Of a stretch of 16,264 bases of DNA, positions 7,562 to 14,321 are shown in pieces; position 1 is the first letter of the stretch; each line of letters begins with the position of its first letter. The position numbers were made by a program, and so were the translations under genes. The DNA comes from UBA4582 sp047629195. Lineage in GTDB: Bacteria > Pseudomonadota > Gammaproteobacteria > Pseudomonadales > Azotimanducaceae. Under the pieces are notes generated by a model, which was not told the DNA's origin, did not search any database, and was given only the letters and a program-made list of their open reading frames with translations. The stretch is from contig JBLHWY010000147.1 of assembly GCA_047629195.1 (NCBI GenBank), forward strand, positions 1 through 16,264. Reading direction: 5' to 3'.

Positions 7562-7667
7562 GCGAGTCCCTTTGTTATCAAAAGTATGAATTGGGATGAA
7601 TAGCTAATCGAAAGTAGACTTGAATCTACGGGTGACTGGCAGTAGCCTGTCGCTCGCCCAATGCCAG

Positions 7668-8513
7668 ATGAAAATACTGATGAACCAAAATACGACGGTT
7701 AACAACACATCCGCTGATGCAACACTTAATTCGGCCCCGATTTTTGAGTGTATTCTTTATGATGTGAAAGATTCACTAGCGCTGATTACAATCAATCGTG
7801 CGGAAAAACATAATGCCATCTCTCTGCAAACGCTAAGTGAGTTGCAGCAAGCAGTTGATCTCGCAGCAGCTGACGAAACGGTGCGCGTTGTTGGCATTAC
7901 CGGCGCTGGTGGTCGAGCCTTTGCATCTGGTTCTGACCTTAATGAGGTGATGCACCGGGATTTGAAAAAAGCGTTGGAGCCTATAGTGCAAGGGCTTGCG
8001 CTTCAGTTAGAGAATTTGCCTAAGCCAACGATAGCGGCGATTGATGGTATTTGCATGGGCGGCGGCCTCGAGGTTGCATTGGGCTGCGATATGCGAATTT
8101 GCTCGAAAGGCAGTCGTTTCGGCACACCAGAAGGAAAGCTCGGCATCATTCCCGGTGGTGGTGCCACTGTGCGGCTACCAAGGATCGTTGGTCGTGGTTG
8201 GGCGATGGAAATGATGTTGATGGGCGAACCTATAAGCGCTGAACACGCGCTTCAGATTGGTTTAGTCACTTGTGTGACAGAGGTCGACCAACTGATGGTT
8301 GAATTGGCGCGAAGGGCCGCACATCTTGCGACCTTTGCACCGTTTGTCCCTCAGTTTATGAAGCTGATGATTCATAAGGGTATGGAAGGAAGCAAAGAGG
8401 CCGCGCTGACAATGGAGAAAATTGGTCAGGGCGCTTTGCTACAAACAGACGATAAGAATGAAGGTATTGACGCTTTCCTGAATAAGCGAAAACCTACATT
8501 TACGGGTAAATAG
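7668..8513 (+). CDS. Enoyl-CoA hydratase/isomerase family protein
   Basis: A crotonase-fold protein of about 281 aa. The oxyanion-hole segments are present: GAGGRAFASGSDL (first peptidyl NH) and DGICMGGGLEVALGCD (second). Both glutamates needed for hydration are conserved with the classical spacing of 20: E135 in GGGLEVAL and E155 in FGTPEGKLGIIPGGG. This argues for a true hydratase (trans-2-enoyl-CoA to 3-hydroxyacyl-CoA) and not an isomerase or hydrolase relative. The start is uncertain: ATG 7668, ATG 7680 and TTG 7620 all lack a strong Shine-Dalgarno, and the first 20 or so residues before FECILYDVKDSLAL look unconserved. It follows the MFS gene on the same strand and ends only 15 bp before the converging hemH stop. 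It could serve fatty-acid, side-chain or carboxylic-acid degradation. Confidence 0.87.
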   Translation: MKILMNQNTTVNNTSADATLNSAPIFECILYDVKDSLALITINRAEKHNAISLQTLSELQQAVDLAAADETVRVVGITGAGGRAFASGSDLNEVMHRDLKKALEPIVQGLALQLENLPKPTIAAIDGICMGGGLEVALGCDMRICSKGSRFGTPEGKLGIIPGGGATVRLPRIVGRGWAMEMMLMGEPISAEHALQIGLVTCVTEVDQLMVELARRAAHLATFAPFVPQFMKLMIHKGMEGSKEAALTMEKIGQGALLQTDDKNEGIDAFLNKRKPTFTGK

Positions 8514-8528
8514 CCAGTAACTCGCACG

Positions 8529-9548
8529 CTAGGAAGCCTCAAGCATTTTTGTCAGGTTCTCGACCCAGAGTGGACTGTCGTTCAAACATGGGATAAGTGT
8601 TAATGATTCTCCGCCATGTTCTTTAAAAGTCTCTGTACCCTGAAGTTCAATTTCTTCAAGCGTTTCAAGGCAATCGCTGACAAATGCCGGGCACATAACT
8701 AGTAAGTTCTTTACGCCAGACTGCGCCAGCTTTATCAATGTGTTTTCTGTACTAGGTTCCAGCCATTGTTGGCGACCCAGACGCGATTGAAATGCGATGG
8801 TATATTGATCTGGCTTTAAGCCTGTCTCGGCGACAAAACACTCGGTCGTTCTCAAGACTTGATGCCGATAGCAGGTAGCGTGTGCTGGCGAAGTTGTGTT
8901 GCAGCAATTATCCACTTTAAGACAATGACTTCCCGTTGGGTCGGTGTCCGTTATATGTTGTTCAGGCAGACCATGATAGCTAAATAGGACGTGCTCGTAA
9001 TCGGCGTCTTTGCCAATCCAGGATTCGGTGCTTTTGACCAGGGCGTCGATGTAACTTGGCTCGTCGTAAAAAGGCTTGATCACTTTAAGATTGAGGTCCA
9101 GCTTATGCTTCTTTAGCACCCGCTCGGCTTCGCTGATAGTTGTTAAGATCGTGCTTTGCGCATAGTGGGGATAAAGCGGTACAAGAAACAATTCGCTAAT
9201 ATCTTCAATGCGACTTATCTCAAGAATTTGTGATTCAATGCTGGGGTTGCCATAGCGCATTGCCATTCTTACGGGCAAATCAGAGTGTGCCTGAACCGCT
9301 TTGAGCAATTTCATTGATAGTGCAATGAGCGGCGATCCCTCGTCGGTCCATACGCTTTGGTAGGCATGGGCCGAGGCTTTTGGTCGAAAAGGTAGAATAA
9401 ATAAGCCCACGATGAGGCGTCGAAGTATCCAAGGTAGCTGAATAACATACGGGTCCATCAAAAATTCGTTTAGATACCGCCTTACTGAAGATACATCTGG
9501 ATTGTCGGGTGAGCCTAGGTTGACGAGTAGTACGGCTTTGTTATTCAT
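8529..9548 (-). CDS. hemH: Ferrochelatase HemH
   Basis: A 339-aa protein of typical bacterial length, inserting Fe2+ into protoporphyrin IX as the last step of protoheme synthesis. The opening KAVLLVNLGSPDNPD, the LFLVPLYPHYAQST segment, catalytic H192 in SYHGLP and E295 in SDCLETLEE are all diagnostic. Between H192 and the AFQSRLGRQ motif it has an insert with C209-x5-C215-C216-x9-C226, which the E. coli enzyme lacks; a subset of bacterial ferrochelatases carries internal cysteines that bind a [2Fe-2S] cluster. Start ATG 9548 fits the family; the upstream Shine-Dalgarno (TGAG) is weak. It lies 87 bp downstream of the dehydrogenase-like gene on the same strand, but heme synthesis has no obvious link to that gene, so an independent promoter is likely. 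Confidence 0.97.
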   Translation of the reverse strand: MNNKAVLLVNLGSPDNPDVSSVRRYLNEFLMDPYVIQLPWILRRLIVGLFILPFRPKASAHAYQSVWTDEGSPLIALSMKLLKAVQAHSDLPVRMAMRYGNPSIESQILEISRIEDISELFLVPLYPHYAQSTILTTISEAERVLKKHKLDLNLKVIKPFYDEPSYIDALVKSTESWIGKDADYEHVLFSYHGLPEQHITDTDPTGSHCLKVDNCCNTTSPAHATCYRHQVLRTTECFVAETGLKPDQYTIAFQSRLGRQQWLEPSTENTLIKLAQSGVKNLLVMCPAFVSDCLETLEEIELQGTETFKEHGGESLTLIPCLNDSPLWVENLTKMLEAS

Positions 9549-9635
9549 GATTGACTCATTGTAATTTGTTGGGGCTGCGGGTGATATTGATTGAGCGCAG
9601 ATTAATAACGTCAGAAATACGTAACAGGATCACCA

Positions 9636-12086
9636 TCAACCCTGCATACGACGATTATTTGGGTCGTAAAATCCACCCAATTTGACATCTACTGGGTAGC
9701 GCTTACATGCAACTTCAATCTCGAATTGTCTGTTTTCAAGAAACTTGGCGTTTACACCGTCGGGATGTTCCATCACCGCAATGCCTAAGCTTCTATTTAC
9801 TCTAAATCCCCAGGCACCCGAGGTTGTTAAGCCTACCATCTGATTATCGCAGAATATCGGTTCGTCATGAATCAGCAGCGGCTCTTCTTCTGTTGCGTCT
9901 TCTGATGCAATCGCTAGGCTTACAAGCCTTTTTGTTTGTTTACCTTTTTTGCCGATTAACGCTGTTTTGCCTACAAAATCATCTTTTTCCATATCGACTG
10001 CAAAACCAAGACCTGACTGATAAGGGTTGATTGAGTCATGAATGTCGTGACCCCAGTGCTTGTAGGATTTTTCGATTCTACAGGCGTTCATCGCATGAAA
10101 GCCGGCATAGCCTAAATCGTATTTCACACCTGCTGCAGTCAATCGCTTGTATAGATCTTTTGCATCTGCTCGATTAAAATATAGCTCATACCCGAGTTCG
10201 CCGACGTAGCTGAGTCTGTTTGCCCTAAAATTTGTACCGTTAGCGTTAAACACTCGAGATTGGTAATAGGGTAGTGCGCTGTCGTCGACATGTTGCTGTG
10301 ATATCTCGGATAATAATGCGCGGGAATTCGGGCCCATAATACCCAGCATAAACTCTTGTTCAGTCTTGTTTTTGACGCTGACGTCAAAGTTCGAAGCATG
10401 CTGTTGCAGCCAACGAAAGTCTCGGAGTTCTGAAGCACAGGCACTCACCACCATGAATTCATCTTCAGCGAGTCGCGTGATGGTGACGTCTGCCTCTATC
10501 CCGCCTCTGGCATTCAACCACTGTGTGTAAACGATTTGTCCTGGTGCAACATCAATGTTGTTTGCAGAAACTTGATTCAGCACCGCCAAGGCATCAGGCC
10601 CTTGCACTGTATAAATGGGGTAAGAAGATTGGTCTATTAAGGCAACTTCATTTTGAATTGACTGGCACTCATCATGGCAGCCGGGAAACCAGTTTGGTTT
10701 AGCATAAGTGTACTCATATTCTGCTTTCATCCCCTTTGCATACCAGTTGGGTCTTTCCCAGCCAGCAAGTTCGCCCATCACTGCGTTATTAGACAGAAAT
10801 TCAGTGTGTAGCGGTCCTTCCTTGATTCCCCTGGCTGTTTCATATTGCCGGTTTGGCCAATGCATCGCATAAAGCAAGCCTAATGTTTCTTTGGTGCGTT
10901 CATATAGATAAGGCTTTTTGCTCTGATATGGAAAGGTCCTTCGTATATCAACATCCCACAAATCCATTGGTGGATGTCCTAACTTAATCCACTCCGCGAG
11001 CACTTTGCCAGCGCCTCCCGATGATTGGATGCCAATAGAATTAAACCCACAGGCTACAAACAAGTTTTTTAGCTCCGGTGTTTCACCTAACAGATACCTA
11101 TCGTCCGGGGTGAAGCTTTCCGGACCGTTAAAAAATAGGCTGACTCCTGCCGATTCAAGTGCGGGGTATCGCTTCAGCGCAGTTTCGAAAATGGGTTCAA
11201 AATGTTCAAAATCCTCTGGCAGGGAATCAAACTCAAAATTCTTCGGTATACCGTTCATGCCCCAGGGTTTAGCAACGGGTTCAAATGCGCCTAAAAGAAG
11301 TTTTCCGGCGTCTACTTTGTAGTACGCATGTTCGTCGGGTACGCGCAGTGTCGGGCGCATTTGCCGCAGCGCCTCGATCGGTTCAGTAACAAAATAGAAA
11401 TGTTCAGCAGCTTGTAACGGAATCGACACGTTATGCTGGGCGCCGAAATCTCTTGCCCACATGCCCGATGCAATGACCACATTTCGTGCTTTGATCGTTT
11501 CACCATTTTCGGTGATAACGCCGGTAACTTGGCTTGAATCTGTCGTAAGCCGCTCGACTGCGGTATTTTCAATGACGAGTGCGCCGCCATTCCGTGCGCC
11601 GCGAACCAGTGCCATCGTTGTGTCTACAGGGTTTGTCTGTCCGTCACCGCTTAGATAGACGCCACCTAATATTCCGTCTGAACTAATATCGGGCCAATGG
11701 TTTTTCACAAATGCACTGTCGATCACCTGGCAATCGACACCAAACGCATTGGCCATGGTTGCCTGCCGTTCAAGTTCTTCTAGACGTTCGCCGTGCAAAG
11801 CGAGGCTGAGAGAACCTGTCTCCATATAACCCGTTGCTTGGCCCGTTTCTGCCTCCAGGTCCTTATACAATTGCGCAGTGTATTGCGCCAGTCGTGTCAT
11901 GTTCAGTGTCGCACGAAGTTGACCGACCAATCCCGCGGCATGCCAGGTTGTGCCGCTGGTGAGTTGCTTGCGCTCAAGTAAAACAACATCTTTGATGCCA
12001 AGCTTGGTCAAATGATAAGCGATTGAGCAGCCAACGATACCGCCGCCGATGATGAGCACCTCAGTAGACTCTGGAAGGTTACTCAT
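9636..12086 (-). CDS. Dimethylglycine/sarcosine dehydrogenase-like FAD protein with GcvT domains
   Basis: An 816-aa protein with the full four-part DMGDH architecture. Residues 9-370 are a DAO-type FAD domain with G14-x-G16-x-x-G19 and TTWHAAGL, where H49 matches the histidine that binds FAD covalently in mammalian DMGDH. About 373-427 is the FAO_M linker domain, about 430-705 the aminomethyltransferase (GcvT) fold (QGPDALAVLNQV, YTQWLNARGGIEADVT, GELGYELYF), and 715-805 the GcvT C-terminal barrel. Known members oxidise N-methyl groups of dimethylglycine or sarcosine and pass the C1 unit to tetrahydrofolate. The substrate is not certain, because this family is very expanded in marine bacteria and many paralogs have unknown methylated-amine substrates. 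ATG 12086 has no strong Shine-Dalgarno. A good promoter lies about 48-76 bases upstream, and the gene is divergent from a luciferase-like monooxygenase. Confidence 0.9.
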   Translation of the reverse strand: MSNLPESTEVLIIGGGIVGCSIAYHLTKLGIKDVVLLERKQLTSGTTWHAAGLVGQLRATLNMTRLAQYTAQLYKDLEAETGQATGYMETGSLSLALHGERLEELERQATMANAFGVDCQVIDSAFVKNHWPDISSDGILGGVYLSGDGQTNPVDTTMALVRGARNGGALVIENTAVERLTTDSSQVTGVITENGETIKARNVVIASGMWARDFGAQHNVSIPLQAAEHFYFVTEPIEALRQMRPTLRVPDEHAYYKVDAGKLLLGAFEPVAKPWGMNGIPKNFEFDSLPEDFEHFEPIFETALKRYPALESAGVSLFFNGPESFTPDDRYLLGETPELKNLFVACGFNSIGIQSSGGAGKVLAEWIKLGHPPMDLWDVDIRRTFPYQSKKPYLYERTKETLGLLYAMHWPNRQYETARGIKEGPLHTEFLSNNAVMGELAGWERPNWYAKGMKAEYEYTYAKPNWFPGCHDECQSIQNEVALIDQSSYPIYTVQGPDALAVLNQVSANNIDVAPGQIVYTQWLNARGGIEADVTITRLAEDEFMVVSACASELRDFRWLQQHASNFDVSVKNKTEQEFMLGIMGPNSRALLSEISQQHVDDSALPYYQSRVFNANGTNFRANRLSYVGELGYELYFNRADAKDLYKRLTAAGVKYDLGYAGFHAMNACRIEKSYKHWGHDIHDSINPYQSGLGFAVDMEKDDFVGKTALIGKKGKQTKRLVSLAIASEDATEEEPLLIHDEPIFCDNQMVGLTTSGAWGFRVNRSLGIAVMEHPDGVNAKFLENRQFEIEVACKRYPVDVKLGGFYDPNNRRMQG

Positions 12087-12105
12087 AGCTTGAAAACTCA
12101 GATCG

Positions 12106-12135
12106 TTGACATTTTTTTAGTAAAAAGTGGCTAAT
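12106..12135 (+). promoter_or_regulatory. Promoter candidate for the luciferase-like monooxygenase gene
   Basis: Consensus TTGACA at 12106-12111, an 18-base spacer and GCTAAT (4 of 6 to TATAAT) at 12130-12135. Transcription would start near 12142, giving a leader of about 100 bases before ATG 12243. The -10 overlaps the -10 of the opposing promoter by two bases. Confidence 0.5.
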
Positions 12136-12162
12136 CATATTGTCTGTTTATGTCGTGGTAAA
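12134..12162 (-). promoter_or_regulatory. Promoter candidate for the DMGDH-like gene
   Basis: Read on the minus strand: TTTACC (12162-12157), exactly 17 bases, then TATGAT (12139-12134), a 5-of-6 match to the -10 consensus. The start point would be near 12127, about 40 bases before the ATG at 12086. Confidence 0.58.
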
Positions 12163-12198
12163 AGGTGCTATCTTAGCATCGACAGCCTCAGTGCATAC

Positions 12199-12208
12199 AG
12201 GAGGAGGT
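12199..12208 (+). promoter_or_regulatory. Orphan Shine-Dalgarno-like sequence in the leader
   Basis: AGGAGGAGGT is a near-perfect anti-16S complement but lies about 35 bases before the ATG it should serve. That ATG (12243) has its own GGGAG at 12232-12236, and an in-frame TAA at 12228-12230 rules out an upstream start. A small inverted repeat (TGCTA-TCT-TAGCA, 12166-12178) precedes it. Its function is unknown. Confidence 0.4.
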
Positions 12209-12242
12209 CGACTAAATTTGATACGGATAATGGGAGAATCGA

Positions 12243-13322
12243 ATGGAACTAGGTATTTGCGTTGCGTCGCACATTAACGACATTGATTATGTCGTTCGAG
12301 CAGAGGAATTGGGGTATAGCCACGCATGGATGGCGGATAGTCAGATGCTATGGTCTGACTGTTACGCCACTCTAGCGCTTGTTGCTTCCAAGACAAACCG
12401 TATAAAAATCGGCACTGGTGTTGCTGTATCAAGTACGCGGCCAGCCCCGGTTAATGCTGCAGGTATTGCGACAATTAACGCGATTGCGCCTGGGAGAACA
12501 TTTTTTGGCGTCGGAGCAGGTAATACGGCAATGCGCGTGATGGGTGAACCGCCCCAACGTATCAAAGCATTTGATCGTTATCTGGCTGAGATAACGCCAT
12601 TGATACAAGGTAAAGAAGCGATGTTGGGCGCTTCAGAATCGGGCGCTGGCGTGCCCATACGACATATCATGGCAGACAAGGGCTTCGTCAATTTCGAAGA
12701 TAAGATTCCTATGTATGTTTCAGGCTTCGGGCCAAGATCGTTAGGACTCGCCGGTAAACATGGTGATGGAGCCGTGCTTGCTTTTGCTGCGAACTCTGGA
12801 GGTATGGAGGCGATGTGGTCGATGATTGAAAAGGGTGCGCTGGATGCCGGAAAGTCGATCAGTAGAAATGAATTTTACACGACTGCACTAACAACAATGG
12901 TTGTGCTCGATGACGGTGAAGCTGTGGACTCAGATCGAGTTAAGCACGAGTGTGGAGCCTTTGCGATGGCAGCGGTGCATTATGCCTATGATCAATTACG
13001 AAATTTCGGACATCAGCCGCCAAACTACCTCGCAGGTATCTGGCCAGAATATACTGCAATGATGAATGAAGTGCCCGAGGAGCGACGGCATCAAAGGATA
13101 CACGCGGGACACAATTGTTGGGTGCTACCTGAGGAAGAAAAGTTTGTCACCAAAGAGGTCATTCAGGCGAGCTGTTTGGTTGGTACCCAGGACGAGATTT
13201 TGACTCAACTTTACGAGTTAGATGGTGCTGGGCTTAATCAGGTGATGCTATTGCCACCGTTCGATCCTCGCTACCAAGTCATTGAACGAGTTGCGAAAGA
13301 CATCATTCCACACCTCACTTAG
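12243..13322 (+). CDS. Luciferase-like (LLM class) flavin-dependent monooxygenase
   Basis: A 359-aa single-domain TIM-barrel oxidoreductase of the bacterial luciferase / F420-dependent Mer superfamily. Seen: the opening ELGICVASHINDIDYVVRAE, AWMADSQMLWSD, the strand IKIGTGVAVSSTRPAP, and LAPGR-type INAIAPGRTFFGVGAGNT, then a second-half MYVSGFGPRSLGLAGKHGDG matching the cofactor-side strand. Members use FMNH2 or F420; in a gammaproteobacterium FMN supplied by a separate reductase is more likely, but no reductase gene is nearby. Mer-like annotations for this subgroup are probably only structural. The substrate is unknown. Start ATG 12243 with GGGAG six bases upstream; an in-frame stop at 12228-12230 excludes longer forms. 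It is divergent from the DMGDH-like gene and ends three bases before the converging BASS gene. Confidence 0.88.
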   Translation: MELGICVASHINDIDYVVRAEELGYSHAWMADSQMLWSDCYATLALVASKTNRIKIGTGVAVSSTRPAPVNAAGIATINAIAPGRTFFGVGAGNTAMRVMGEPPQRIKAFDRYLAEITPLIQGKEAMLGASESGAGVPIRHIMADKGFVNFEDKIPMYVSGFGPRSLGLAGKHGDGAVLAFAANSGGMEAMWSMIEKGALDAGKSISRNEFYTTALTTMVVLDDGEAVDSDRVKHECGAFAMAAVHYAYDQLRNFGHQPPNYLAGIWPEYTAMMNEVPEERRHQRIHAGHNCWVLPEEEKFVTKEVIQASCLVGTQDEILTQLYELDGAGLNQVMLLPPFDPRYQVIERVAKDIIPHLT

Positions 13323-13325
13323 CCG

Positions 13326-14207
13326 CTAAGGCTTGTGTGTGCTGCGCCAAATACCTGCAAAGCCAAAACCGACCACTAATACAGCAATAAAATAGACGCT
13401 GGGTAACACCGCGATATCCACTCGATTGAGTACTGTGGCGGCAATCAAGAAGGCTACTGCAAGATTGCGAATTGAACCTTCAATCGCAATTGTTGCGCTA
13501 TCATTGGGCGTCATGCCCGATAATCTAGACACACCATAACCCGCTGCCAAAGCAGTAAGGCATAACCCTAACGACCAGGGCAGTTCTTCTAATATGCCGG
13601 TGCTCAAAGTCCCCCAGCTTTCGAATAGAATCATGATAAGAACAACATACAAACCTATTTGAGTGTAGTTCTGAAGTCGTCTCGTGTTTTTTTGTACAAA
13701 CGTTTCTTTAAAATGTAGTCATGCCATACCTGCTCCAACTGGAAACACGATTAGTAAAAAAAGACGCAAAAATGTGTCTAATACAGGGATTTCGACCGTA
13801 CCCGATAGCTGCGGCGTGAACTGACCGAATGCCCAAAAGAATAGCGGCACGGTGACAAAAGAAAATATGCTCGAAATTGAGGTCAGCAGCACCGAGAGCG
13901 CAATGTCTGCCTTGGCGATGAGAACGAGCACATTAGAAAAACCACCGCTTGGACAAGCAGCAATGAGCAGAATGCCGATTAACAGCGGTTCGGATAAGGG
14001 TAGTTGAAATGAAATGATGGTGAAAACAAGACAAGTAGCAATAACCGGAAATGTGAACGTATGGATCAGCGTACCGATTATTGGGGTTTTAGGTTTTGCC
14101 AGTAGCGCAACAAAATACGACACACGGAGTTCGATACCAATCGTAGCCATTGTCAGCACGAGTGCAAGAGGTAGTAAATGTGCTTGCGCACTAATCACGC
14201 CGAACAT
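13326..14207 (-). pseudogene. Bile acid:sodium symporter (BASS) family gene split by one in-frame TGA
   Basis: Two open pieces, 14207-13719 (162 aa) and 13652-13326, lie in exactly the same frame. The first ends LIVFPVGAGMA-TGA (13721-13719), and translation past the stop continues LHFKETFVQKNTRRL and then QNYTQIGLYVVLIM into the second piece without any other stop or indel. Joined, the product is about 293 codons, normal for the BASS/SBF family, with the conserved ACPSGGFSNVLVLIAKADIA motif in the first half and the ATIAIEGSIRNLAVAFL motif in the second. About ten transmembrane segments would be restored; truncation removes the last three or four, including half of the cation/substrate core. 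It is therefore probably a recent nonsense allele, a read error, or a read-through gene. The intact family imports organic anions (bile acids, pantoate, 2-keto acids) with Na+. The gene lies about 114 bp downstream of the BVMO gene on the same strand. Confidence 0.85.
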
Positions 14208-14321
14208 ATTGGTATGCCTAATTTGAGCGCCTTGGGATCAAAGACAGACCATACCTTTTTCTTCAACTTTCTTCAGCTATGAGAGATGCAATAAGCTTCG
14301 CTGGTTTAGCAAATTCCTTTT

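Noticed and set aside
12243..13322. Methylenetetrahydromethanopterin reductase (Mer)
   Set aside because: Only the shared TIM-barrel superfamily supports this; methanopterin and F420 pathways are not otherwise indicated in the window.
13719..13721. Selenocysteine at the BASS TGA
   Set aside because: BASS transporters are not known selenoproteins, the position is not a redox site, and no obvious selenocysteine-insertion hairpin follows the codon.
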